NCBI GenBank assembly: GCA_037442365.1 | Contig: JBBIQK010000003.1 | Location: forward strand, 41,963-105,962 | Direction of reading: 5' to 3' | From: GBS-DC sp037442365 | GTDB taxonomy: Bacteria; Armatimonadota; Fimbriimonadia; Fimbriimonadales; GBS-DC | DNA length: 64,000 bases | Notes under the pieces: generated by a model | Told to the model about the DNA's origin: nothing | What the model saw: the letters and a program-made list of their open reading frames with translations, nothing else | Database searches by the model: none | Program-made: the position numbers and the translations under genes | In this document: positions 57,668-64,000 of the stretch, piece by piece | Numbering within the stretch: the first letter of the stretch is position 1 | Layout: every line of letters begins with the position of its first letter

Positions 57668-58378
57668 TCACGAGATTAGTTCGCGCAGTGCAGCTTCGTT
57701 GACTGTCAGGTTCTCTGTATGGACAAAGAGAATTCGCTCCTCCACCTGAGAGCCTATCTCCCTGTCATAGAGGTTTATGCTCAACTGAGCGCTATCGCCC
57801 AGATGAACCTCTATGTACCCATCCCCCTCGCAAGTGGCGACTCTCAAACTATTCGCGTTGAGTTCGATCTCTGCTATCGCAGGATAGGACGCTTCTGCGG
57901 GAACCTGATCAATCACATCACGAAACCCGATTATCTCAATCACAATCAGGTAGAGCGGAGACCTTGATTGCGCATAAAACGGCGGAATACGCAGGGTGGT
58001 CGTCAACTCCGAGTTTCGGTGGAATGCAATTAAGATATTCAGTTTGTTGTCAGAGACCGTAATCCGAAGGAGATGAGCGTCTCCCTCCGACATGTATCTC
58101 TGCAAGTCATCAGGACATAGTTGCTGCCTCAAGCAGTCTGCCATTTTGGTTGCGTTTTCAGGCTGGGAGTTTAATACGACCTCAACAACGCATTCCCCTG
58201 TAAAAACCGCCCAATCGTGGGGTAATACCAGCGCACGCCCACCTTCTGCGACCCGCCCGTGAGCGCCCCGTTCTGATACCCCCACGCACCGTTCCAGTTG
58301 TAGGTCGCCCGCACGCCATTCACTGTATCGCGGAATGCATTCATAATCAAGACGAACAATATCGGCTGTTGAACTCAT
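57668..58378 (-). CDS. Orphan protein downstream of an Rhs remnant (uncertain)
   Basis: The frame from ATG 58378 gives 236 residues, but its first 60 are read in the wrong frame through an Rhs remnant (58198-58341), so the native N-terminus is doubtful; Met at 58144 (MADCLRQQLCPDDLQRYMSE) is an alternative start. The remaining 158 residues look like a soluble alpha/beta protein (LRIPPFYAQSRSPLYLIVIE, EIELNANSLRVATCEGDGYI). No known family. It sits just past an Rhs core fragment, where toxin tips or immunity genes usually lie. The gene may be decaying. Confidence 0.4.
   Translation of the reverse strand: MSSTADIVRLDYECIPRYSEWRAGDLQLERCVGVSERGAHGRVAEGGRALVLPHDWAVFTGECVVEVVLNSQPENATKMADCLRQQLCPDDLQRYMSEGDAHLLRITVSDNKLNILIAFHRNSELTTTLRIPPFYAQSRSPLYLIVIEIIGFRDVIDQVPAEASYPAIAEIELNANSLRVATCEGDGYIEVHLGDSAQLSINLYDREIGSQVEERILFVHTENLTVNEAALRELIS
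58198..58341 (-). pseudogene. Rhs core remnant
   Basis: The minus strand encodes NAFRDTVNGVRATYNWNGAW GYQNGALTGG then VGVRWYYPTIGRFLQ, which matches the intact Rhs copies at 61449 and 63315 (DAFGDLVNGAREAYDWNGAW, GVRWYDPSVGRFLQ). The WYDP motif is WYYP, and the chain leaves the Rhs pattern right after FLQ, before the QDPWLG that normally follows. No start, no upstream core. Confidence 0.85.
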
Positions 58379-58380
58379 CG

Positions 58381-58632
58381 TCAAAATTCATCGTTATACG
58401 AGCGATAAGCCAGGTACGCAAACCCCAACCCCATAAAAAACAAAAACGCTGGCTCGGAAAACGCCACAAAGTGTGCCGGGTATTCTGCTTCACCGCCTTT
58501 GTGCTGAGCCACTACCATGCCCTCTTCGTCCGCTTTACTGAAGGTATCAAGCGAACTGATAGCCGCCACTATTGAGCCGATCATAATGATTGCTGACAGT
58601 GTCATGGCGAGTATGTATTGTGCTTTGCTCAT
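58381..58632 (-). CDS. Small membrane protein, possible immunity protein
   Basis: The 83-residue protein has two membrane helices (about 6-28 and 60-78) around a short charged loop (DTFSKADEEGMVVAQHKGGE). AGGAGG lies 6 nt before the ATG, so it is probably expressed. It stands between two Rhs remnants on the same strand. Small two-helix proteins are common as immunity proteins of polymorphic toxins, but nothing more specific supports that here. Its stop overlaps the next frame's start region. Confidence 0.55.
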   Translation of the reverse strand: MSKAQYILAMTLSAIIMIGSIVAAISSLDTFSKADEEGMVVAQHKGGEAEYPAHFVAFSEPAFLFFMGLGFAYLAYRSYNDEF

Positions 58633-58658
58633 AATCGCCTCCTATCGCAGGTTGTGTA

Positions 58659-58790
58659 CTATCCGCCCAGTCGCTGAATGCCCCCCGTGAGCAGCGTAGC
58701 CATGTCGCTGCGTAGGCTCCAGTGCATAGACTCCGTTCTCGCGCCGAGCGATTGGACGTACATTGTCGTGATATGACAGAAGTATACCCA
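58659..58790 (-). pseudogene. Rhs core remnant with internal deletion
   Basis: The frame reads WVYFCHITTMYVQSLGARTE then HWSLRSDMA joined directly to LLTGGIQRLGG. Intact copies have about 45 residues between HWSLRGDLA and ALTGGLQKVG, so an in-frame deletion has removed that part. A stop follows at once. Confidence 0.75.
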
Positions 58791-58792
58791 CC

Positions 58793-59182
58793 TCAAGGAT
58801 TTTTTGAATACGGCTGGAGGGTCTGCAAGTCGCCTATGCATCGATAGTGGCGCGTATTGAAAGTGCAGAGAACCCCATCACGCACCACACAGACGCTCCC
58901 GATAATTGCATCGATGATGCTCAACCGACATCGCAGGTAGTTCGCTTGAAAAAGCCTCAGAGCCTGCTGCATCTCTTCCTCGCCTGGATACCAGACGCCC
59001 AGCGGCGCTATCAGCTGCTCGACCACGGCAAGCTCCTGACGATTGCGACAGCCCTGAACCAGCTCCATCACAGACAGCGAGACCACCACAGGTTGTTCTT
59101 CAAGTGTCGCGAGCCATTCAACTGCAGGCGCATAGCCCCGCAGGATATCGATGAGAATATCGGTATCCAATACGCACTTCAT
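58793..59182 (-). CDS. vapC: PIN-domain ribonuclease toxin (VapC-like)
   Basis: The PIN fold has its four acidic residues: D6 in CVLDTDILIDIL, E39 or E40 in SLSVMELVQGCRN, D91 (LSIIDAIIGSV) and, near the end, the D in TRHYRCIGDLQ. VapC toxins cut tRNA or rRNA. The start overlaps the antitoxin stop by 4 nt (ATGA), the classic layout. 129 residues. It lies among Rhs fragments. A truncated relative of another VapC is on the opposite strand at 59824. Confidence 0.9.
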   Translation of the reverse strand: MKCVLDTDILIDILRGYAPAVEWLATLEEQPVVVSLSVMELVQGCRNRQELAVVEQLIAPLGVWYPGEEEMQQALRLFQANYLRCRLSIIDAIIGSVCVVRDGVLCTFNTRHYRCIGDLQTLQPYSKNP

Positions 59183-59424
59183 CGGATGCGCTGGTTCGCT
59201 TTGCGCCGCAGCTGACGCGCCCAGCGCGCGCTGGCGGTTTTCGGCTTGCGGTGCGCCCACGCGCCAATCACCCCTGCGGCGCGCCATGCCGCCACTACCT
59301 GTTGCCCAGCAGGCGCCTCAAGCGGCTCGATGGTCACGCGCACGCGCTGCCCTTCAGGCAGGTCCAGGGGCTGCTCCAGCACAAGGTGTTGCCCTTCGTA
59401 GCGTGCTTCCACAGTTGTAATCAT
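59179..59424 (-). CDS. vapB: Antitoxin of the DUF104/AF2212-like family
   Basis: The N-terminal 35 residues (MITTVEARYEGQHLVLEQPL then DLPEGQRVRVTIEPL) are the DUF104 beta fold found in antitoxins paired with VapC toxins. A basic, Trp/Ala-rich C-terminal tail (KPKTASARWARQLRRKANQR) would wrap the toxin. ATG 59424 follows GAAGGG by 6 nt; the ATG six bases earlier abuts that site. It overlaps vapC by 4 nt. 81 residues. Together they form one type II toxin-antitoxin operon. Confidence 0.85.
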   Translation of the reverse strand: MITTVEARYEGQHLVLEQPLDLPEGQRVRVTIEPLEAPAGQQVVAAWRAAGVIGAWAHRKPKTASARWARQLRRKANQRIR

Positions 59425-59487
59425 GGTCATCCCTTCTTTGTAGGATACCTCAGAGGGCACAGGCGTATCTATAAGCGCGAGGTCTGT

Positions 59488-59709
59488 TCACTGGTGCGGT
59501 TGCAGTAGGGATGGGGCGTAAAGCATCGCCGCCTGCAGGTCTTCGCGCTCCAGGTCGGGATAGTCGCGCAGAATCTCTTCAGGCGTCATCCCGCTGGCGA
59601 GCCACTCCAGCACGGTCGCCACAGGGTAGCGCAGCCCACGAATGACAGGCTTGCCGTGGCAGATGTTCGAATCGCGCGTGATTCGGCGCAGCAGACTGTT
59701 CGCTTCCAT
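59488..59709 (-). CDS. DUF433 protein (antitoxin-type)
   Basis: The 73-residue product is a complete DUF433 domain: RRITRDSNICHGKPVIRGLR, YPVATVLEWLASGMTPEEIL and DYPDLEREDLQAAMLYA. DUF433 proteins act as antitoxins, usually with a DUF5615 PIN-like toxin downstream, but here no toxin gene follows before vapB, so it is an orphan. GGTATACT ends 7 nt before the ATG with no ribosome site, so the mRNA looks leaderless. A truncated copy of the same gene is fused to an Rhs fragment at 62191-62289. Confidence 0.85.
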   Translation of the reverse strand: MEANSLLRRITRDSNICHGKPVIRGLRYPVATVLEWLASGMTPEEILRDYPDLEREDLQAAMLYAPSLLQPHQ

Positions 59710-59716
59710 CAGGGAG

Positions 59717-59724
59717 AGTATACC
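59717..59724 (-). promoter_or_regulatory. -10 element (GGTATACT) of the DUF433 gene
   Basis: GGTATACT on the minus strand is followed by CTCCCTG and ATG 59709; expected start is on or next to the ATG. Confidence 0.6.
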
Positions 59725-59823
59725 TGTGCTGGAGGGAGGCGCCTCTCGCGTCGCCTCGTGATGGGAACGCATCCAATCGCTAGCTACGCGCGCTTCGGCG
59801 TTCGCTGGAGGTTAAGTCGCCGC

Positions 59824-59962
59824 GTGAACAGCCTTAGGTTCCTGCTGGACACCGATACGATGATCTACTTTTTCAAGGGGGGAAGGGTGCGTGGCGGACA
59901 ACCTGCTGCAAACGCCGCCAGCGGCAATCGCCCTTTCTTCAGTGATGTTAGATTCCATTCTA
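59824..59962 (+). pseudogene. Truncated VapC-type PIN toxin
   Basis: From GTG 59824 the frame reads MNSLRFLLDTDTMIYFFKGG, a VapC opening (LLDTxxxIYFxKG). At about 59890 a frameshift occurs; the other frame continues VADNLLQTPPAAIALSSVML, as VapC proteins do. The homology ends near 59962, after roughly 45 of 130 residues. No antitoxin is next to it. The 59710-59960 interval otherwise shows only the DUF433 promoter. Confidence 0.75.
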
Positions 59963-60247
59963 TTTATATATAAAGAATAATATCCATGTAATTATTGAAA
60001 ATAAAGCTCCGACGAGAAGAAACGAGAAGCCAATCTCACCGAGAAAGTCATGTTTGCTCCAAAGAGTTGCCATCACGATTAGTGAAAAACCTGCCAGCAG
60101 TGATGCTGCAGATAAAAAGCCCACCACAAAAACGGGACGCGCCCGAACCACTGCCCTTTTGCTCTTTACCAGGTAATGATAAGTTAGCATCATCACCAGG
60201 CTTCCTACCCATGCAATCAGCGCACCTATCAGTTTGCTGTCAGGCAT
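59960..60247 (-). CDS. Small three-helix membrane protein, possible immunity protein
   Basis: The 95 residues contain three membrane helices (about 7-26, 38-62, 72-93) joined by short basic loops (VKSKRAVVRARP). GAGGAAAAGCT precedes the ATG. AT content is higher than in the core genes, as for other genes of this region. It follows an Rhs remnant (60300-60629) on the same strand, the position of an immunity gene, but no family is recognised. Its stop region meets the VapC fragment on the other strand. Confidence 0.6.
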   Translation of the reverse strand: MPDSKLIGALIAWVGSLVMMLTYHYLVKSKRAVVRARPVFVVGFLSAASLLAGFSLIVMATLWSKHDFLGEIGFSFLLVGALFSIITWILFFIYK

Positions 60248-60299
60248 AGCTTTTCCTCAATAGGTTCAGGGATGTCTCTAGACCTGTTGCGACTGTATC

Positions 60300-60629
60300 T
60301 CAAGCAGGAGCGGTACCTACCGCAGGGTCGTACCCGCACACGCCCACCTTCTGCAATCCGCCCGTGAGCGCCTCGTTCCGATACCCCCACGCGCCGTTCC
60401 AGTCGTAGGTCGCCCGCACGCCGCTCACTGTGTCACCAAAGGCGTTGGTGAGGGGCGCAGGCAGATACGCGCCGCTGAAGGTAGACTTCGCGGCTAAGTC
60501 GCCGCGCAGACTCCAGTGCGTATACTCCGTTCCCGCGCTACTGACCTGCTGGTACATCGCTGCCCCGTAGCTGGAGTATACCCAGTTACCGTTAGTGCGC
60601 TCGGCAACCAGCCAAGTTAGGAACGACAA
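60300..60629 (-). pseudogene. Rhs core remnant
   Basis: The frame encodes LTWLVAERTNGNWVYSSYGA, AMYQQVSSAGTEYTHWSLRG, NAFGDTVSGVRATYDWNGAW and NEALTGGLQKVGV, in the same order as the Rhs copies at 61449 and 63315. It then reads CGYDPAVGTAPA and stops: RWYDP is damaged and the GRFLQ-DP core is lost. No start or upstream Rhs repeats exist. Confidence 0.85.
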
Positions 60630-60670
60630 GCGGTCTTTAGCAACACACTACACTCCAGTTGAGCGATATA

Positions 60671-61474
60671 TCACTTTTCTCTAATTGGCTCCCATAGAGT
60701 TGCCGGGTAAGAGGGATGAGCCCGCTTCGCTTCTTCTATCAAGTTGTTGGCTTCTTTAATGTTTCCACGAATCAAGGCGATATTTGCCAACGCTTCTAAA
60801 GCCTTTGCCTTATCTCGCGGTTCGCTCGCCAAGGATAAAGCCTCCTGAAACCAGCGCTCGGCTTTACCCCACTCCTGCTGTCGCGAGTAAACGATTGCTA
60901 TTCCATATGCAGCGGAACTAAGTTGCTTGTCAGCTTTCAGGGCAAAACGGTAAGCCTTTAGTGCTTGTGTAAGAGAGGTTTTTCGTCCTTCTATTGAGTG
61001 CCAGTCAAGATACAGATTTCCAAGTCCCATAAAAGCGTCTGCACGCTGTGAAGGGGTATAAGCGAGTTTTACCAGAGTTTCATAAGTTTGCTCAGCCAAC
61101 ATCCACTGAGGGGGTTCAGAATATCTATATGATTCTGCTAACCCAAAATATGCTGAAACGAACAGAGGGTCTTTTTCTACGCATTTTTTAAAAAAAGGAA
61201 CAGCGTCGGCAAAACGGCGGCGTGCGTGCAACGTTCGCCCCATTTCATAATGAGCGGTTGCACTGGTGGGGTATTGGCTGATTAAGGTAGCAGCCGTATT
61301 CTCTTCAATAATTGGTCGGATATCTAATGGGGGAGCGATAAAGACTCTCGGCTCCATTCGCGAGGGTGTTGTGGGCTTGCTACTTGGCTGGCAAGCACAC
61401 AGGAGTAGTAAAACGCCCCCAATGCCGATTGCATTAACCCATGCCCTCTTACCAGTAGCGCCAAATGGATTCAT
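60671..61474 (-). CDS. TPR lipoprotein next to a displaced Rhs tip
   Basis: The signal segment (VNAIGIGGVLLLLCACQPSS) ends in a lipobox-like LCAC, so the protein is probably lipidated at Cys. TPR-like helices fill residues about 65-260 (ATAHYEMGRTLHARRRFADA, VPFFKKCVEKDPLFVSAYFG, KAERWFQEALSLASEPRDKA). ATG 61474 follows GGGAGGGGG at 8 nt and overlaps the end of the Rhs tip gene by 26 nt, so they are translationally linked. In such positions lipid-anchored proteins can be immunity proteins against exported toxins; unproven. 267 residues. Confidence 0.75.
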   Translation of the reverse strand: MNPFGATGKRAWVNAIGIGGVLLLLCACQPSSKPTTPSRMEPRVFIAPPLDIRPIIEENTAATLISQYPTSATAHYEMGRTLHARRRFADAVPFFKKCVEKDPLFVSAYFGLAESYRYSEPPQWMLAEQTYETLVKLAYTPSQRADAFMGLGNLYLDWHSIEGRKTSLTQALKAYRFALKADKQLSSAAYGIAIVYSRQQEWGKAERWFQEALSLASEPRDKAKALEALANIALIRGNIKEANNLIEEAKRAHPSYPATLWEPIREK

Positions 61475-62306
61475 CAGCATCCCCCTCCCGAACATCAGGA
61501 AGTGTCGTTCCTGGTGTCCAGTCTGGTTGATTATGCTTCCGTTGGTCATCAGGACGGAGATTCCCCCAAGTAGGTGGAGTGGTTTCAGGGTTTTCCTGGT
61601 ATCTTTTTCGGTCTTCGTTCATCTTATCACGAAACTCTTGTGCGTTCTTAGCCTCGTGACAGCCGTGTAGAACTTCACCCAATACCACGGTACCTCCTAT
61701 ACCAAGTCCACTGATCAATCTACTCCCAAACCTTCCAAGCCTCGCGACAAAGCCTCCTATGGCGTTAATTCCATTGCGTATAGCAGATAAGATACACCCA
61801 CTCGGATCCACCAGTTGCAGTGGGTCATTCACGCAGTACCCATACCCATTCAGCGTTCTCGGCGCGTAGACAGACCCCAGCCACGGATCTACCTGCAAGA
61901 ACCGACCCACCGACGGGTCATACCAGCGCACGCCCACCTTCTGCAAACCGCCTGTGAGCGCCTCGTTCCGATACCCCCACGCCCCGTTCCAATCGTAAGC
62001 CTCCCGTGCGCCGTTTACCAAGTCCCCAAACGCATCCGTGACGGGCGCAGGCAAGTACCCTCCACTGGGAGTGGACTTCGCGGCTAAGTCGCCGCGCACA
62101 CTCCAGTGCTTATACTCGGTTCCCGCGCTGCTGACCTGCTGGTACATCGCTGCCCCGTAGCTGGAGTATACCCAATCTTTGCGACTTGTTGGCGAGCCAC
62201 TCCAACACAGTCGCCACAGGATAGCGCAGCCCGCGAATGACAGGCTCGCCGTGGCAGATGGTCGGGTCGCGTGTGATACGGCTGAGTAATCACTCTGTTC
62301 CTTCAT
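61449..62306 (-). CDS. Displaced Rhs C-terminal core with variable tip
   Basis: The Rhs part starts at about 62171 (WVYSSYGAAMYQQVSSAGTE) and runs through YDWNGAWGYRNEALTGGLQK, GVRWYDPSVGRFLQVDPWLG and NGYGYCVNDPLQLVDPSG, the Rhs-associated core that ends at the toxin junction. The tip of about 115 residues (CILSAIRNGINAIGGFVARL, then EAKNAQEFRDKMNEDRKRYQ) begins with a hydrophobic stretch; no toxin family is recognised. The first 45 codons are read out of frame through a DUF433 remnant, so this is an orphan tip without promoter or N-terminal repeats, probably silent until recombined. 285 codons as an open frame. Confidence 0.7.
   Translation of the reverse strand: MKEQSDYSAVSHATRPSATASLSFAGCAILWRLCWSGSPTSRKDWVYSSYGAAMYQQVSSAGTEYKHWSVRGDLAAKSTPSGGYLPAPVTDAFGDLVNGAREAYDWNGAWGYRNEALTGGLQKVGVRWYDPSVGRFLQVDPWLGSVYAPRTLNGYGYCVNDPLQLVDPSGCILSAIRNGINAIGGFVARLGRFGSRLISGLGIGGTVVLGEVLHGCHEAKNAQEFRDKMNEDRKRYQENPETTPPTWGNLRPDDQRKHNQPDWTPGTTLPDVREGDADESIWRYW
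61921..62080 (-). repeat. Rhs core direct repeat, copy 1 (pair at 63841-64000)
   Basis: These 160 bp match 63841-64000 with two mismatches that I can find, at an offset of exactly 1920 bp. Weaker similarity extends left to about 61798/63718. It is the natural crossover site between the two Rhs tips. Confidence 0.9.
62191..62289 (-). pseudogene. DUF433 gene fragment
   Basis: In the frame from 62289 the strand reads LLSRITRDPTICHGEPVIRG and LRYPVATVLEWLA, matching residues about 8-37 of the intact DUF433 gene at 59488-59709. It is cut off at WLA and then joins Rhs sequence. No start codon in frame. Confidence 0.8.
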
Positions 62307-62318
62307 AGTTTTATCAAA

Positions 62319-63272
62319 TCATTTAGAATGTTCCATATCTAACTGATACAATCCCACTGATCTACTAACCGTGTCCTGATTTATACCGAAAACGCGTATA
62401 ATCCCTTCCCAATCCACTTCAATCCATTGCCCCCCCCACCCCAGATATACACTCAGGCAAGGGTCATATTTAGCAAGCACACCTGTTGGTCCGTTCAACT
62501 CAATCTGCCAGTCTAAACGCCCGTTCATATCACTTCGTGCAATCCAACTGCTGCTCAGCACAAAGCAATCGGATGCTTTTAGCTTGGAGTTTTTGTGCCA
62601 GTAGAAATATCCCCGACGATCGACGCCTATCAAGCGCCAGTACCGCTTGTCAAGCTCAGTAGGGAAGCGCGCGGCTCTCAGTTCACCGTTTCTGTTCTGC
62701 CAACCGCTCACATAAACCCTCCCCTTATCGTCCATAGCTGCTCCTGTTATTCCTGTCCACCTCATCTGAAGGCGACCTCGCGAATCTAGCCTCTGCAGTA
62801 CTGCCGGTCGCACCATGTACTTCTCCGTATCGCTTCCAAACCCAGCTACATAAAGTGTGCCCTGTTGTGAAGCAGCAACCCACAGAGGAGGTGTCCCGTG
62901 CAGATGTCGCTTGCGATTGTCGGAACTCTCTATGTTATATTGGTGAAGAACATTCCCATGTTTGTCCATAATGAACAGTACATCTCCGTTGGGTGTCCAA
63001 GCAATACCGTACAGTCTTTCGTTAGAGAGACCTATTCCTTTCCAGTATTCTCCAGCCTTCAAATACTGCAATATAGTTGATGATTTTGTATTTTCATTAG
63101 TTTTTAGAATAAATTTTTCATTTGTAAGATATATAATACCGTCGGGACTTCGCACAAATGAGTATCCCGCTCCGTCAAAGCGCAGCACAACTGGCGGAAG
63201 CCGAAATTGATCATCCGCTATACCCTTATCTCCTGCCCAAATCTGTGTCACCTTGTATCTGTTCGCCTGCAT
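62319..63272 (-). CDS. Beta-propeller-like protein downstream of the Rhs toxin gene
   Basis: The 317-residue protein has repeated segments of the NHL/SMP-30 type: FVRSPDGIIYLTNEKFILKT, IAWTPNGDVLFIMDKHGNVL, VAASQQGTLYVAGFGSDTEK and AAMDDKGRVYVSGWQNRNGE, each a strand pair after a (D/N)G turn. No signal peptide is seen. AGGAGA lies 6 nt before ATG 63272. It begins 42 bp after the Rhs gene with the JAB-like tip, on the same strand, the usual place of an immunity or accessory gene. It is more AT-rich than the core genes. Function is not known. Confidence 0.7.
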   Translation of the reverse strand: MQANRYKVTQIWAGDKGIADDQFRLPPVVLRFDGAGYSFVRSPDGIIYLTNEKFILKTNENTKSSTILQYLKAGEYWKGIGLSNERLYGIAWTPNGDVLFIMDKHGNVLHQYNIESSDNRKRHLHGTPPLWVAASQQGTLYVAGFGSDTEKYMVRPAVLQRLDSRGRLQMRWTGITGAAMDDKGRVYVSGWQNRNGELRAARFPTELDKRYWRLIGVDRRGYFYWHKNSKLKASDCFVLSSSWIARSDMNGRLDWQIELNGPTGVLAKYDPCLSVYLGWGGQWIEVDWEGIIRVFGINQDTVSRSVGLYQLDMEHSK

Positions 63273-63314
63273 AGGAGTCTCCTGAATCAAGTCTTCCAGC
63301 CTGCGTATCGTGCG

Positions 63315-64000
63315 TCACCAGCGACCTATCGCTGTTGGCTGCCCCCTCGGATCATCTAATTTATATATGACACCTGCAGGTGAAGCGACATAGATGGCTT
63401 CGAACCGTGGATAATGGTTCGCACAATATCGCAAGGCACTTCTATCCTTATCACTGAACCCCTCACCAGCATAAGGTGGATGAGTATGCCAGTGTCCTAC
63501 GACATCCCTGCGACCGCCCTTGGTGTCGGGGTCACTTGGAATTAGCCCATCACTATCACCTGTCTCCGTCGCTCCCAGAACGTAGCCTTTTAATTCATAA
63601 TCATAATATATCCAACCACCCCGCTCTAAACTGTCTTCCTGGGTTTTCGGAGCATCCTTCTGAATTGCTGCTTTCGCCGCTGCGTCTGCAGAGCGATACA
63701 CGTATTTGTGGCGTCTTCCACTCGGATCCACGCCCTGCACGGGGTCGTTCACGCAGTACGCATACGCATTCAGCGTCAGCGGGGCATAAAGAGACCCCAG
63801 CCACGGGTCCTGCTGCAAAAACCGCCCCATCGCAGGGTCATACCAGCGCACGCCCACCTTCTGCAACCCGCCCGTGAGCGCCTCGTTCCGATACCCCCAC
63901 GCCCCGTTCCAATCGTAAGCCTCCCGTGCGCCGTTTACCAAGTCCCCAAACGCATCCGTGACGGGCGCAGGCAAGTACCCTCCACTGGGAGTGGACTTCG
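63315..64000 (-). CDS. Rhs protein, C-terminal part with JAB/DUF4329-like toxin tip; start beyond the right edge
   Basis: The visible part runs KSTPSGGYLPAPVTDAFGDL, YDWNGAWGYRNEALTGGLQK, GVRWYDPAMGRFLQQDPWLG and NAYAYCVNDPVQGVDPSG, the complete Rhs core. The tip after PSG (about 130 residues) has GHWHTHPPYAGEGFSDKD: HxH, eight residues, SxxD, the JAMM metallopeptidase pattern, as in DUF4329/JAB tips of polymorphic toxins. A glutamate in the strand before it (SLERGGWIYYDYE) could complete the zinc site. Such tips cut isopeptides or modify host proteins. The upstream repeats and any secretion domain lie outside. The frame is open to the window end. Confidence 0.85.
   Translation of the reverse strand, partial: KSTPSGGYLPAPVTDAFGDLVNGAREAYDWNGAWGYRNEALTGGLQKVGVRWYDPAMGRFLQQDPWLGSLYAPLTLNAYAYCVNDPVQGVDPSGRRHKYVYRSADAAAKAAIQKDAPKTQEDSLERGGWIYYDYELKGYVLGATETGDSDGLIPSDPDTKGGRRDVVGHWHTHPPYAGEGFSDKDRSALRYCANHYPRFEAIYVASPAGVIYKLDDPRGQPTAIGRW

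Overview
This window most likely comes from a thermophilic member of the Armatimonadota (Fimbriimonadales-like). That is an inference from gene content: DUF1559 prepilins with the FTLIELLVVIAIIAILAAIL signature, secreted proteins ending in paired DADLL dockerin-like repeats, a PEP-CTERM protein, ThyX, and a bacterial proteasome operon with a UBact-type modifier. The DNA is GC-rich with short intergenic gaps and many 1-4 nt ATGA overlaps. No CRISPR array, rRNA or complete transposase is visible; one tRNA-Glu is present.

Layout. 1-3600: a membrane protein running off the left edge, a 43-codon secreted peptide, an unnamed conserved protein, a prepilin and thyX. 3.7-7.1 kb: a secreted tail-fibre-like protein, a small dockerin-tailed protein and a twin-HTH regulator. 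7.2-9.8 kb: CAP protein, recX, rny. 9.9-15 kb: a Fic protein with an operator cluster, a thioredoxin/cytochrome c/copper-monooxygenase fusion, an ABC permease and a PEP-CTERM protein. 15.2-21.0 kb: a minus-strand operon dop - UBact - prcB - prcA - cca - URO-D-like. 21-27.5 kb: ZIP transporter, sugar isomerase, TlpA-like protein, infC (AUU start) - rpmI - rplT - pheS, malate dehydrogenase, a zinc ribbon and cdd. 27.6-40.8 kb: two membrane or lipid-anchored proteins, citrate synthase, a large secreted protein, acyl-CoA ligase, galE, a double-DTGAS protease, GspF, a DnaJ protein and an Rpn-like nuclease. 40.9-48.4 kb: tRNA-Glu, an alpha/beta hydrolase, guaB, then a LacI-controlled set (lectin-fold proteins, prepilin, GH16-like). 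48.5-57.3 kb: a phospholipase-like/beta-gamma-crystallin fusion, a TAT-exported oxidoreductase, a HAF-repeat protein, an esterase, a Cys-rich membrane protein and an AccB-like protein without its biotin lysine.

57.4-64 kb is accessory DNA: a palindromic MITE-like element, then an array of Rhs C-terminal cassettes in all stages of decay. One live-looking Rhs gene runs off the right edge and carries a JAB/DUF4329-like tip. Beside it are a displaced Rhs tip, three Rhs remnants, small membrane proteins that could be immunity genes, and toxin-antitoxin genes or fragments (PIN/VapC, DUF104-like, DUF433).

The most notable points are the UBact-proteasome operon, the Rhs graveyard, a recurring GGTAYAMT -10 element that often sits 4-8 nt before the start codon (leaderless transcripts), the Fic operator cluster, and two copies of a short palindromic element. 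All identifications come from reading the sequence; no database search was run.
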